Below are positions 20,588-29,214 of a stretch of DNA of 64,000 nucleotides, piece after piece. The notes beneath the pieces are model-generated. The model was not told the DNA's origin. It was given only the letters and a program-made list of their open reading frames with translations, and searched no databases. Within the stretch, counting starts at the first letter, position 1, and each line of letters opens with the position of its first letter. Position numbers and translations under genes: made by a program. The DNA is from Amaricoccus solimangrovi (GTDB taxonomy: Bacteria > Pseudomonadota > Alphaproteobacteria > Rhodobacterales > Rhodobacteraceae), in assembly GCF_006385685.1 (NCBI RefSeq), contig NZ_VFRP01000001.1:248001-312000 (forward strand). Reading direction: 5' to 3'.

Positions 20588-21778
20588 TCATTTCATCGAG
20601 GCGACGAAGCGTTCGAAGAGATAGAAGCTGTCCTGCGGCCCCGGGCTCGCCTCCGGGTGGTGCTGCACCGAGAAGACGCGGCCATCGGTCGTCGCGATCC
20701 CGCAGTTCGACCCGTCGAAGAGCGAGATATGCGTCTCCACCACGCCCGCCGGCAGCGTCTGGCTGTCGACGGTGAAGCCGTGGTTCATCGAGGTGATCTC
20801 GACCTTGCCGGTGGCGATCTCCTTCACGGGATGATTCGCGCCGTGATGGCCGTGGTTCATCTTGATCGTCCGCGCGCCGAGCGCGAGCGCGAGCATCTGG
20901 TGGCCGAGGCAGATGCCGAAGACCGGGATGTCGGATTTCGCGAGCACTTCCTGGATCATCGGCACCGCGTAGGCGCCCGTGGCCGCCGGGTCGCCCGGGC
21001 CATTGGAGAGGAACAGCCCCTCGGGCTCGTGCGCGAGCACCTCGGCCGCGGTCGCGGTCGCGGGCAGCACCGTCACGTCGCAGCCGGCCGAGGCGAGGCA
21101 GCGCAGGATGTTGCGCTTGGCACCGTAGTCGATCGCGACCACGCGCCGCCCCGGCGCCTCGCGCCGCCGGTAGCCGTCGGGCCAGGCCCAGCGCATCTCG
21201 TCCCAGCGGTAGCTCTGCGCGCAGGTCACGTCGCGCGCGAGGTCCATGCCGGTCAGGCCGGGGAAGGCGCGCGCGCTCGCGACCAGCGCGTCGAGGTCGA
21301 ATTCGCCGCGCGGGTCATGGGCGATCGCCACGTGCGGCGCGCCCTGCTGCCGGATCGCGCGGGTGAGGCGGCGGGTGTCGATCCCGCCGACGCCGATCCG
21401 GCCGCGGCGGGCGAGCCAGTCCGGCAGGTCGCCGGTCGCGCGCCAGTTCGAGGGCTCGGTCGGGTCCCATTTCACCACCATCCCGGCCGCGACCGGCTCG
21501 CCGGTCTCGTCGTCCTCGAGATTGACGCCGACATTGCCGACATGGGGGAAGGTGAAGGTCACGATCTGCCCGGCATAGGAGGGATCGGTCATGATCTCCT
21601 GATAGCCGGTCATCGCGGTGTTGAAGCAGAGCTCGGCGACCGCGGCGCCGATCGCGCCGAAACCCTTGCCATAGAAGACCTGGCCATCGGCGAGCACAAT
21701 GCAGGCAGTGGCGCGGAGCGCGCCGTCGGGCGCGGCGGCCAGCGCCTGTTCGGAAGGGGCTGCACGTTCGGTCATCAT
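20588..21778 (-). CDS. carA: Carbamoyl-phosphate synthase small chain
   Basis: A 396-residue glutaminase subunit of carbamoyl-phosphate synthetase, supplying ammonia to CarB for pyrimidine and arginine synthesis. N-terminal domain at about 25-170 carries LADGQVFYGKGFG and FNTAMTGYQEI; the class I amidotransferase domain holds nucleophile C280 (FGICLGHQ), H364 and E366 (VQHHPEAS). Length matches the family. carB is not in the window. The start could be either of two consecutive ATGs. The yqeY gene is divergent, about 190 bp away. Confidence 0.97.
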   Translation of the reverse strand: MMTERAAPSEQALAAAPDGALRATACIVLADGQVFYGKGFGAIGAAVAELCFNTAMTGYQEIMTDPSYAGQIVTFTFPHVGNVGVNLEDDETGEPVAAGMVVKWDPTEPSNWRATGDLPDWLARRGRIGVGGIDTRRLTRAIRQQGAPHVAIAHDPRGEFDLDALVASARAFPGLTGMDLARDVTCAQSYRWDEMRWAWPDGYRRREAPGRRVVAIDYGAKRNILRCLASAGCDVTVLPATATAAEVLAHEPEGLFLSNGPGDPAATGAYAVPMIQEVLAKSDIPVFGICLGHQMLALALGARTIKMNHGHHGANHPVKEIATGKVEITSMNHGFTVDSQTLPAGVVETHISLFDGSNCGIATTDGRVFSVQHHPEASPGPQDSFYLFERFVASMK

Positions 21779-21965
21779 CGAATCCTGATCGGAGGTCGCG
21801 CGCAACCTACGCCCGGCCGACATTGGGGTCAACCCGAAGTCTCCCGCGGGCAAGTGGCAGGCAAATCAATGGCTTGCTCCCCGCGCCGCGACTTGCGTCT
21901 CAGCGCGCGGAGGAGTATGAGGGCGGTTTACGCGGCGCTGGCCGCCAGAGACAGCAAGGTGTGCA

Positions 21966-22436
21966 ATGCTTCGCACGAGGCTTTCGAGCGATCTGAAGGA
22001 GGCGATGAAGTCGAAGGACACGGTCCGTCTGTCGACGCTTCGCCTGATCTGCGCGGCGATCAAGGACCGCGACATCGATGCGCGCATCGCCGAGGGCGGC
22101 GACGCGGAAACCTGCGAGGGCTGTTCGGAATCCGAGATCCGGTCGATCCTCGCGCGCATGATCAAGCAGCGCCAGGAGAGCGCGCGGGCCTATGACGAGG
22201 CCGGGAGGCCGGAGCTCGCGGCGCAGGAACGCGCCGAGATCACGGTGATCCAAGGCTATCTGCCCAAGCAGCTGAGCGAGGCCGAGGTCGAGCGCGCGGT
22301 CGCCTCCGCCATCGCGGAGACGGGCGCGAGTTCGGTGCGCGACATGGGGCGGGTGATGGCGCATCTGAAGGCGCGCCACACCGGCCAGATGGATTTCGCG
22401 CGCGCCGGCGCCGCGGTCAAGGAAGCCTTCCGCTGA
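21966..22436 (+). CDS. GatB/YqeY domain-containing protein
   Basis: A 156-residue YqeY protein, a stand-alone form of the C-terminal domain of GatB, the tRNA-dependent amidotransferase subunit. The pattern MLRTRLSSDLKEAMKSKD... LSTLRLICAAIKD (1-34), ISSILARMIKQRQES-type helix (about 58-73), GYLPKQLSEAEVE (100-112) and ARAGAAVKEAFR at the C-terminus is characteristic. It is thought to bind tRNA, but the role of the stand-alone protein is unclear. It is commonly found near carA in this order, as here (divergent). Confidence 0.93.
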   Translation: MLRTRLSSDLKEAMKSKDTVRLSTLRLICAAIKDRDIDARIAEGGDAETCEGCSESEIRSILARMIKQRQESARAYDEAGRPELAAQERAEITVIQGYLPKQLSEAEVERAVASAIAETGASSVRDMGRVMAHLKARHTGQMDFARAGAAVKEAFR

Positions 22437-22589
22437 GGGCGGGCGGCGCTTCGCCCTTTGCCTCCGGCCGCCCGGCGGGCTAGCCTTCGCGCGTGTCCGC
22501 CGGGGCCGCCCGGGACGATCCGCTCGTACCGATGAAGCGGGGCGCGGCGCGACGCGCGTCTCGGACATCGTGAGGATCGGTAAGGCGGC

Positions 22590-23606
22590 ATGAGAAAGAA
22601 GAAGTTCGGCGAACTCGAGGGGCGGAGCGTCGACGCGGTCACGCTCGAATCGGCCGACGCGGCGGTCACGATCCTGAGCTTCGGCTGCGTCACGCAGGAC
22701 TGGCGCGTGGACGGCCCCGCCGGCAGCCTGCCGATGGTGCTCGGCTTCCCGGTCTTCGAGAGCTATCTGACCGCTTCCCGCTCGCATGGCGCGATCGTCG
22801 GGCGGATCGCCAACCGGACGAAGGATGCCCGGTTCGACTTCGACGGCCGGACCTGGGAGCTGACGCCGAACCACGGGCCCGGGCTCCGGCACCATATCCA
22901 CGGCGGCGCCATCGGGCTCGGCAAGCGGAACTGGGCGATGGAGACCGACGGCGCGGCCGGGACGGTCCTGCTCTCCTACCGGAGCCCGGATGGCGAGGAG
23001 GGGTATCCCGGCGCGGTGGATTTCACCGTGACCTTCCGGCTCGACGGGCCGGCGCTGACCTGCGAGATGCGCGGCGTCCCGGACCGGCCGACGCCGATCA
23101 ATCTCGCGAGCCACACCTATTACAACCTCGGCGGCGGCGGGAGCGTGCGCGACCATACCCTCTTCGTCGATGGCGCCGAGATCACGGTGCTCGATGCCGA
23201 GAGCATCCCGACCGGCGAGATCAGGGCCGTCGAGGGAACGCGCTACGACTTCCTCGAACCGCGCGAGATCGAGGCGAGCGATCCGGGCCGCGAAGGGCTC
23301 GACATCAACTACGTGCTTCGTCCCGGCCGGGACCAGAGCACGCCCGCGGGCTGGGCGCGCTGCCCCCGGACCGGCATGATGATCCGGGTCTTCACCGACC
23401 AGCCGGGGCTGCAGATCTTCGACGCGCCGACGATGACGGTCGCGGCGCCGGGGCACGGGGGCGAGCAATACCTCCCCTATGCCGGCCTCTGCTTCGAGGC
23501 GCAGCATTTCCCCGACACGATGCATCATCCGGACTGGCCGGGCATCGTGGCGACGCCGGAGGCGCCCTATTTCCAGCGCCTCGCGGTCGAGATCGCCAGG
23601 GGCTGA
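22590..23606 (+). CDS. Aldose 1-epimerase (galactose mutarotase-like)
   Basis: A 338-residue mutarotase-family enzyme interconverting alpha and beta anomers of sugars. Family residues are present: R72 (GRIANR), H104 (HHIHGG), catalytic acid H175 (SHTYYNLGG), D238 (GLDINYVLR), and base E303 (LCFEAQHFPD). The fold is the GalM beta-sandwich. Its neighbours (yqeY and a LysR regulator) do not tell which sugar is used; hexose or glucose-6-phosphate mutarotation are both possible. It is convergent with the LysR gene, 4 nt apart. Confidence 0.93.
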   Translation: MRKKKFGELEGRSVDAVTLESADAAVTILSFGCVTQDWRVDGPAGSLPMVLGFPVFESYLTASRSHGAIVGRIANRTKDARFDFDGRTWELTPNHGPGLRHHIHGGAIGLGKRNWAMETDGAAGTVLLSYRSPDGEEGYPGAVDFTVTFRLDGPALTCEMRGVPDRPTPINLASHTYYNLGGGGSVRDHTLFVDGAEITVLDAESIPTGEIRAVEGTRYDFLEPREIEASDPGREGLDINYVLRPGRDQSTPAGWARCPRTGMMIRVFTDQPGLQIFDAPTMTVAAPGHGGEQYLPYAGLCFEAQHFPDTMHHPDWPGIVATPEAPYFQRLAVEIARG

Positions 23607-23610
23607 GCCC

Positions 23611-24510
23611 TCAGCCGGCCTCGATCGCCTCCAGCGCCGCGGCGAGCTGCAGGGCGAATTTCGCCGAGGCGACCGGCAGCGCGCGGCCCCGCATCTGCCC
23701 GAGCAGCAGCAGGCCCGGGCGGATGTCGCGCGCGGGCAGGGGGCGGACCACCAGACGCGGATGGGCGGGCGGCAGCCCGATCGGGATCTGGAAGCTCACC
23801 ACCCGCTCCCGCAGCACGTATTCGCGCATCATCTCGAAACTGTCCGCCTCCAGCGCCGGGGCGAGGCGGCGCGAGCGGCCGTGGGTCGCGAGGTCGAGCA
23901 GATGGCGCACGCCGTATTCCTCCGACGGCACCACATGGGGCACGTCGAGGCAGTCGCGCAGCCGCAGGTCGGGGCGCTCCGCCAGCGGATGATCGGCGGC
24001 CATGATCGCGCAGACCGGCTGCGGGATCGCCTTGATCACCTCGAAATCCGCGAGATGGACCGGCTCGAAGACCAGCGCGAGATCGGTGGAGAAATTCGAG
24101 AGCTCACGCTCCGCCGCCGCGCGGTCGCGCACGCGCACCGAGAAGGTCACCGCCGGATGGTCGGCGCGGTAGCGCGCGATCTGCTCGGGCAGGAAGATCG
24201 GGTTCAGCGCCTGGGAGCAGGCGATGGAGACATGGCCGCGGCGGCTGCCGGCGAGATCGGCCACCTGCGAGCGGACGCGTTCCAGATCGCCGATCTGGCT
24301 CCGGATGTGATGCATCAGCAATTCGCCCGCCGGATTGAGCCGCACCCCGCGCGGCAGCCGTTCGAAGATCCGTGCGCCGAACTCCTCCTCGAAGGCCTGG
24401 ATGCGCCGGTTGAGCGCGGAGGAGGTCAGGTTCATGTCCTCGGCCGCCTTCCGGATCGAACCGGCGCGCGCCACGTCCTGGATGAGCCGCAGGGTGCGAA
24501 GATGTCTCAT
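23611..24510 (-). CDS. LysR family transcriptional regulator
   Basis: A 299-residue LTTR: HTH at about 1-60 (HLRTLRLIQDVARAGSIRKAAEDMNLTSSALNRRIQAFEEEFG) and a periplasmic-binding-like effector domain at 90-295. It lies 291 bp from the AtzH-like gene on the same strand and close to the biuret/carboxybiuret-type cluster, so it is the best candidate local regulator. In Pseudomonas, AtzR, also LysR-type, controls the atzDEF genes; homology to it is only of family level here. Divergent-type control would have to come from the 24511-25232 region. Confidence 0.92.
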   Translation of the reverse strand: MRHLRTLRLIQDVARAGSIRKAAEDMNLTSSALNRRIQAFEEEFGARIFERLPRGVRLNPAGELLMHHIRSQIGDLERVRSQVADLAGSRRGHVSIACSQALNPIFLPEQIARYRADHPAVTFSVRVRDRAAAERELSNFSTDLALVFEPVHLADFEVIKAIPQPVCAIMAADHPLAERPDLRLRDCLDVPHVVPSEEYGVRHLLDLATHGRSRRLAPALEADSFEMMREYVLRERVVSFQIPIGLPPAHPRLVVRPLPARDIRPGLLLLGQMRGRALPVASAKFALQLAAALEAIEAG

Positions 24511-24801
24511 GATCGTTCCGCAACTGGTTGAACGGATGGTGTTTCGCTACCGCCGTGGCGCCTCTCGTCGAAGCCGGCGGCTTGTGCGCTGCGAAAAACG
24601 CACCGGATCGCTGAAATCTTAGCAGTAGATGTCACCGCTCCGCGACCGCAATCTCGCAGCCGGCTGCCACGTCAGAGCGGAGAGGCAATGGAGCTTCCGG
24701 ACGACCCGAGGACCGCTCCCGGCGCGCGAGACGGCGCGCCGCGCCCCCGGCCGGGGCCGGGGGGAGACGGAAAATGCCCGGGGCGTGCCGGGGCGGGGCG
24801 C
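24511..24801. other. 291-bp gap between LysR gene and AtzH-like gene
   Basis: No gene seen. The LysR-proximal half is less GC-rich (GAAATCTTAGCAG near 24610) and probably holds the LysR promoter reading leftward; the half next to the AtzH stop is very GC-rich. No clear T-N11-A box could be fixed by eye. Confidence 0.5.
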
Positions 24802-25182
24802 TCAGCCGGCGGCGCCGAGGCTCACATGGGCCGAGGCGATGCGCCATCCCTCCGGCCGGCGAACCCAGACCTGGCTCTGCGCGCCGCGCCGGCCCGAGCC
24901 GCGGCGCCGGTATTCGGCGGTGGCGACGGCGACGTCGGGGCCGAGCGCGACGATGTCGACGCGCAGCAGGTCGCGGGCGATGTCGGAGACGTCGCGGCCC
25001 TTCCGGAAGGCGGCGATCGCCTCGATCCCGTAGAGCCCGCCCTCGGTCATCAGCCGGACGGCCTTCGGGCTCTGCCAGAAATAGCCGGTGAGCGCCGCGA
25101 CGTCGTTGGCGCCCAGCGCCGCCTCGTAACCGTCGAAGGCGGCGCGAACCTCCGCCTCCACGGCGCCCGTATCGAATTCCAT
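24802..25182 (-). CDS. AtzH/HpxZ-like protein (DUF3225, NTF2 fold)
   Basis: A 126-residue NTF2-like protein of the AtzH/DUF3225 group. Characteristic segments are ALTGYFWQSPKAVRLMTEGGLYGIEAI (30-56) and AQSQVWVRRPEGWRIASAHVS (about 102-122). AtzH of Pseudomonas ADP is an amidohydrolase acting on the 1-carboxybiuret product pathway, and relatives (HpxZ) sit with ureide catabolism genes. Here it is divergent from the biuret-hydrolase-like gene by about 50 bp, and AtzG/AtzE-like genes are downstream of that. The start is the ATG giving MEFDTG. Confidence 0.8.
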   Translation of the reverse strand: MEFDTGAVEAEVRAAFDGYEAALGANDVAALTGYFWQSPKAVRLMTEGGLYGIEAIAAFRKGRDVSDIARDLLRVDIVALGPDVAVATAEYRRRGSGRRGAQSQVWVRRPEGWRIASAHVSLGAAG

Positions 25183-25232
25183 CCCGAACCCTCCGCGGTT
25201 TCCCGCCGCGAGCCTAAGCGAAAGGTGCGCGC

Positions 25233-25916
25233 ATGAGCCAGACACTGGATGCCGAGCCGGGGCCGCTCTCCTTCGAGATCGGCAAGACGGCGCTCGTCGT
25301 CATCGACATGCAACGCGACTTCCTCGAACCCGGCGGCTTCGGCGAGACGCTCGGCAACGACGTCTCGCTGCTCCAGGCCGCCGTCGGCCCCTGCGCCGCC
25401 GCGCTCGCCGCCGCGCGGGCGGCGGGGATGCTCGTCATCCACACGCGCGAGGGACACCGGCCCGACCTTTCCGACGCGCCGCCGGCGAAGATCGCGCGCG
25501 GCGAGCCCTCGAGGCGGATCGGCGATCCGGGGCCGATGGGCCGCATCCTGGTCAGGGGCGAGCCGGGGCACGACATCGTCTCCGCGCTCTATCCGGCGGA
25601 GGGCGAGGTCGTGCTCGACAAGCCGGGCAAGGGCGCGTTCCACCAGACGGATCTGGAGCAGATCCTCAGAAACAACGGCGTCGACACGCTGCTCGTCTGC
25701 GGCGTGACCACGGAAGTCTGCGTGCATACCACGATCCGGGAGGGCAACGACCGCGGCTATCGCTGCGTGGCGATCGGCGACGCCTGCGCCTCCTACTTCC
25801 CGGAATTCCACCGCGTGGGCCTCGAGATGATCAAGGCCCAGGGCGGCATCTTCGGCTGGGTGAGCGACAGCGCCGCCCTGACCCGCGCGCTCGACGCCGC
25901 GCGGGCGGCGGCCTGA
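25233..25916 (+). CDS. Isochorismatase-fold cysteine hydrolase, biuret-amidohydrolase-like
   Basis: A 227-residue cysteine hydrolase. The catalytic triad of the superfamily is D25 (VVIDMQRDF), K130 (LDKPGKGAF) and C163 ([10 protein letters not shown]). It shares long diagnostic stretches with biuret hydrolases: [12 protein letters not shown] (70-81), [20 protein letters not shown] (96-115) and REGNDRGY. Biuret hydrolase makes allophanate and ammonia from biuret. RutB-type ureidoacrylate hydrolases share much of this, so the exact substrate is uncertain. It starts an operon with an NCS2 permease, 21 nt downstream, and AtzG/E-like genes. Confidence 0.85.
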   Translation: MSQTLDAEPGPLSFEIGKTALVVIDMQRDFLEPGGFGETLGNDVSLLQAAVGPCAAALAAARAAGMLVIHTREGHRPDLSDAPPAKIARGEPSRRIGDPGPMGRILVRGEPGHDIVSALYPAEGEVVLDKPGKGAFHQTDLEQILRNNGVDTLLVCGVTTEVCVHTTIREGNDRGYRCVAIGDACASYFPEFHRVGLEMIKAQGGIFGWVSDSAALTRALDAARAAA

Positions 25917-25937
25917 CCGAAACAAGGGGATAGCGAA

Positions 25938-27524
25938 ATGACCTCGACGACGCTGGGGCGGAGCGGCCCCAAACTCTGGGTTCCGGGCGACTGGAACGCC
26001 TTCTTCGGCTTCGGCACCAACATCCTCGTCAACCTCTTGGTGCTGACGGGGCTGCTGCAGTTCGTGTTGAAGATGCCGACCGAACTCATCTTCGGCCGCA
26101 TTCTGCCCGCGACCGGGCTCATGATGTTCCTCTCGACCGGATACTACGCCTGGCTCGCCTGGAGCTATGCGAAGCGGACCGGGCGGGACGACGTCTGCGC
26201 GCTGCCCTCGGGCATCAGCGTGCCGCACATGTTCGTCGTCACCTTCGTCATCATGCTGCCGATCGCGATCGAGACCGGCGACCCGGTGATGGGCTGGGAG
26301 GCGGGCCTGGTCTGGGTGTTCTTCCAGAGCTTCATCCTGATGATCGGCGGCTTCATCGCGCCCTTCGTGCGCCGGGTGACGCCGCGCGCCGCGCTGCTCG
26401 GCGCGCTCGCGGGCGTCTCGATCGCCTTCATCTCGATGAAGCCCGCCTTCGACATGTTCCTCAACCCGGTGATCGGCATGGTCTCCTTCGGGATCATCCT
26501 CGTCGCCTGGTTCGGCGGCGTGCGCTACCCCCGCGGCATCCCGGCGGGCCTGATCGCCATCGCCTTCGGCATGGCCGTGGTCTGGATCGCGGCGATGTTC
26601 GGCTATTCGATCGCGGGCATCAGCCCGGAGGGCTTCCGCGCGGCCTTCTCGAACTTCGGCTTCTCCTTCCCGATCCCGGCGATCGACCATGTCCAGGACG
26701 GGTTCAAGTATCTCGGCGTGATCCTCGTCACCGCGATCCCCTTCGGCATCTACGACCTCGTCGAGGCGATGGACAATGTCGAGAGCGCGGAGGCGGCGGG
26801 CGACCACTATCCGACCACCCGCGTGCTGACCGCGGACGGCGTCGTGAGCCTGATCGGCTGCCTGATGGGCAATCCCTTCATCAACGCGGTCTACATCGGC
26901 CATCCGGGCTGGAAGGCGATGGGCGGGCGCATCGGCTATTCCTTCGCCACCGGCGTCATGGTCATCCTGCTCTGCTGGTTCGGGATCATCTCGGTCATGC
27001 TCGCGCTGATCCCGGTGGTCGCGATCTCGCCGATCCTGCTCTACATCGGCATGCTGATCGGCGCGCAGGCCTTCCAGAGCACGCCCGCGCGCCACGCGCC
27101 GGCCGTCGTGCTCGCGCTGCTTCCGAGCATCGCGGCCTGGGCCCAGACCATGGTCGACGGCGCGCTGGGCGCGGCCGGGGTCCAGGTCACGCCGGACCTC
27201 GTCGCCGCGATGGCGGGCAACGGCGTGCTCTACCAGGGGCTGCACATCCTCGGCGGCGGCGCGATCCTCTCCGGGCTGATCCTCGCCTCGATCGCGGTCT
27301 TCATCATCGAGAAGAAGCTCGAGACGGCGGCGGTCTTCGCCTTCGTCGGCGCGGCGCTCACCTTCTTCGGCTTCATGCATGGCTCGGCGATCGGCATCAA
27401 CGTGACGCCGCTGGTGGCGCTCGCCTATGCGATGCTGGCGGGCTTCCTCTATCTCTGCGGCCGGCTGGAGACGGTGGAGACACCCGCGCCCCAGCCCGAC
27501 GCGGCGCTCGAGCCGGCGGAGTGA
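25938..27524 (+). CDS. NCS2/AzgA-like permease
   Basis: A 528-residue membrane transporter with about 12-14 hydrophobic segments from residue 20 to 505. It has the LPSGISVPHMFVVTFVIM region (about 88-105), ALLGALAGVSIAFISM and DLVEAMDNVESAEAAGDHYPTT (about 277-297) typical of NCS2 purine/pyrimidine permeases of the AzgA-like branch. In this operon it most likely imports a nitrogen-rich substrate such as biuret, a ureide or a related amide; that is inference from neighbours. ATG preceded by AAGGGGA. The AtzG-like ATG follows its stop by 5 nt. Confidence 0.88.
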   Translation: MTSTTLGRSGPKLWVPGDWNAFFGFGTNILVNLLVLTGLLQFVLKMPTELIFGRILPATGLMMFLSTGYYAWLAWSYAKRTGRDDVCALPSGISVPHMFVVTFVIMLPIAIETGDPVMGWEAGLVWVFFQSFILMIGGFIAPFVRRVTPRAALLGALAGVSIAFISMKPAFDMFLNPVIGMVSFGIILVAWFGGVRYPRGIPAGLIAIAFGMAVVWIAAMFGYSIAGISPEGFRAAFSNFGFSFPIPAIDHVQDGFKYLGVILVTAIPFGIYDLVEAMDNVESAEAAGDHYPTTRVLTADGVVSLIGCLMGNPFINAVYIGHPGWKAMGGRIGYSFATGVMVILLCWFGIISVMLALIPVVAISPILLYIGMLIGAQAFQSTPARHAPAVVLALLPSIAAWAQTMVDGALGAAGVQVTPDLVAAMAGNGVLYQGLHILGGGAILSGLILASIAVFIIEKKLETAAVFAFVGAALTFFGFMHGSAIGINVTPLVALAYAMLAGFLYLCGRLETVETPAPQPDAALEPAE

Positions 27525-27529
27525 GCGCG

Positions 27530-27730
27530 ATGGGGCCGACCGACTGGGAGACCTACCTCGACGCCATGACCCCGGCGGTCGGCCTGACGCTCGATCCCGC
27601 CTCGCGCGCCGGGGTGATCCGCTTCCTCGGCCTCGCGGCCGAGATGGCGGCCCGGCTCGAGGCGGTGGAGTTCGCCCCAGACGCGCTCGATCTCGACGCG
27701 ACGCTGGCGCTTCCGGAGCCTCGGCGATGA
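27530..27730 (+). CDS. AtzG-like small subunit (DUF4089)
   Basis: A 66-residue acidic protein matching the small AtzG subunit of 1-carboxybiuret hydrolase in size, sequence style and position: WETYLDAMTPAVGLTLDPAS through RFLGLAAEMAARLEAVEF is the DUF4089 pattern. AtzG stabilises and forms a heterotetramer with AtzE. The start is set at the ATG 8 nt after GGAG; the GTG at 27521 overlaps that Shine-Dalgarno. Its stop overlaps the AtzE ATG (ATGA). Such short subunits are easily missed. Confidence 0.82.
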   Translation: MGPTDWETYLDAMTPAVGLTLDPASRAGVIRFLGLAAEMAARLEAVEFAPDALDLDATLALPEPRR

Positions 27731-29166
27731 CCGGCGCGCTCGATCCCTTCGCCTCGGCGACCGAGATCGCCCGGGCGGTCCGCGAGGGCGCGGTCCCGGC
27801 CGTCGCCATCGCCGAGGCGGCGCTCGAACGCGTCGCGGGGCGGAACGCGGAACTCAACGCCTATACCACCGTGACGCCGGCGCGGGCGATGGAGGAGGCG
27901 GCGGCGATCGACGCCGCCGTCGCCGCCGGGCGCCCGGTCGGGCCGCTCGCGGGCGTGCCCTTCGCGGTGAAGAACCTCTTCGACGTCGCGGGCCTGCCGA
28001 CGCGCGCGGGCAGCCGGATCAACCGCGAGCTTGCCCCGGCGGCGGCCGACGCGGTGCTGGTCCAGCGCATGAACCGCGCGGGCGCCGTTCTGCTCGGAAC
28101 GCTCAACATGGGCGAATACGCCTATGACTTCACGGGGGAAAACGCGCATGACGGCATCTGCCGCAACCCGCATGATCCCGCCCGGATGAGCGGGGGCTCC
28201 TCCTCGGGCTGCGGCGCGGCGACCGCGGCCGGCCTCGCGCCGGTCTCGCTCGGCTCCGACACCAACGGGTCGATCCGGGTGCCGGCCTCGCTCTGCGGCG
28301 TCTTCAGCCTCAAGCCGACCTACGGCCGGCTGCCCCGGGCGGGATCCTTTCCCTTCGTCGACAGCCTCGACCATCTCGGCCCCTTCGCGCGGACGGCGGA
28401 GGATCTCGCCCGCGCCTATGACGCGCTCCAGGGCCACGATCCGCGCGATCACGGCTGCGTCGCGCGGCCGCCCGAGCCCACGCTGCCCGGGCTGACCGCG
28501 CCGCGCCCGCTCCGCGTCGGCGTGCTCGGCGGCTGGTTCCGGGAGAACGCGGGCGAGGAGGCGCGGGCCGCGCAGGCGCGCGTCGCCGAGGCGCTCGGCC
28601 GCGACGCGGAGGTCGGCCCGCTCCGGCTCGACGCGGCGGAGGCGGGACGGGCGGCGGCCTATCTGATCACCAATTCCGAGAGTTCGGAATTCCACCTGCC
28701 GCGCCTGAGGGAGCGCGCGGCCGAATACGATCCCGACACGCGCGACCGCTTCCTCGCCGGCGCGCTGCTGCCCGCCGCCTGGGTCGCCCGCGCGCGGCGG
28801 GTGAGGCGCTGGTGGCTCGACCAGGCGCTGGCGGCCTTCGCGCGCTTCGACCTGCTCGTGGCGCCCGCGACGCCCGTTCCCGCGCCCGCGGTCGGCCAGA
28901 AGACGCTGGAACTCGGCGGCCGGACCGTGCCCCTGCGCCCGAGCCTCGGCCTGCTCGCGCAGCCCTTCTCCTGCGTGGGCCTGCCCGTCACCTGCGTCCC
29001 GGTCTTCGGGGAGCACCGGCTGCCGGTCGGAGTGCAGATCGTGGCCCCGCCCTGGCGCGAGGATCTCTGCCTGCGCGCGGCGCATCTGCTCGAACAGGCG
29101 GGCGTCGCCGTGGCGCGGCCCCCGGCCGACGCCGCGGAGCCGCGGACGGTGGCGACGCGGGCCTGA
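27727..29166 (+). CDS. AtzE-like amidase (1-carboxybiuret hydrolase family)
   Basis: A 479-residue amidase-signature enzyme. The Ser-cisSer-Lys triad is K82 (FAVKN), S158 (MSGGSSSG) and nucleophile S182 (GSDTNGSIRVP). The sequence around it (FDVAGLPTRAGSRIN, NMGEYAYDFTGENAHDG near 127-143) is of the AtzE branch rather than GatA or fatty-acid amide hydrolase. AtzE removes the amide from 1-carboxybiuret to give 1,3-dicarboxyurea, feeding ammonia release. The AtzG-like partner is immediately upstream and translationally coupled. No ring-opening cyanuric acid hydrolase or AtzF/allophanate hydrolase lies in the window. Confidence 0.88.
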   Translation: MTGALDPFASATEIARAVREGAVPAVAIAEAALERVAGRNAELNAYTTVTPARAMEEAAAIDAAVAAGRPVGPLAGVPFAVKNLFDVAGLPTRAGSRINRELAPAAADAVLVQRMNRAGAVLLGTLNMGEYAYDFTGENAHDGICRNPHDPARMSGGSSSGCGAATAAGLAPVSLGSDTNGSIRVPASLCGVFSLKPTYGRLPRAGSFPFVDSLDHLGPFARTAEDLARAYDALQGHDPRDHGCVARPPEPTLPGLTAPRPLRVGVLGGWFRENAGEEARAAQARVAEALGRDAEVGPLRLDAAEAGRAAAYLITNSESSEFHLPRLRERAAEYDPDTRDRFLAGALLPAAWVARARRVRRWWLDQALAAFARFDLLVAPATPVPAPAVGQKTLELGGRTVPLRPSLGLLAQPFSCVGLPVTCVPVFGEHRLPVGVQIVAPPWREDLCLRAAHLLEQAGVAVARPPADAAEPRTVATRA

Positions 29167-29173
29167 AGGATCG

Positions 29174-29200
29174 CCCGGCACCGGCCTTGGCCGGGCCGGG
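29174..29200. terminator. GC-rich hairpin between convergent amidase and RTX genes
   Basis: CCCGGC and CCGGCC pair with GGCCGG and GCCGGG around a TT loop with one bulged A. It sits between two convergent stops (29166 and 29215) and could end both transcripts, but there is no U-run on either side. Confidence 0.35.
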
Positions 29201-29214
29201 CGCGTCCCGAAGGC

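Noticed and set aside
25050-27857. Very long open frame antisense to the biuret-type operon
   Set aside because: High-GC mirror of well-supported genes; composition is His/Arg/Asp/Glu low complexity with no family motifs.
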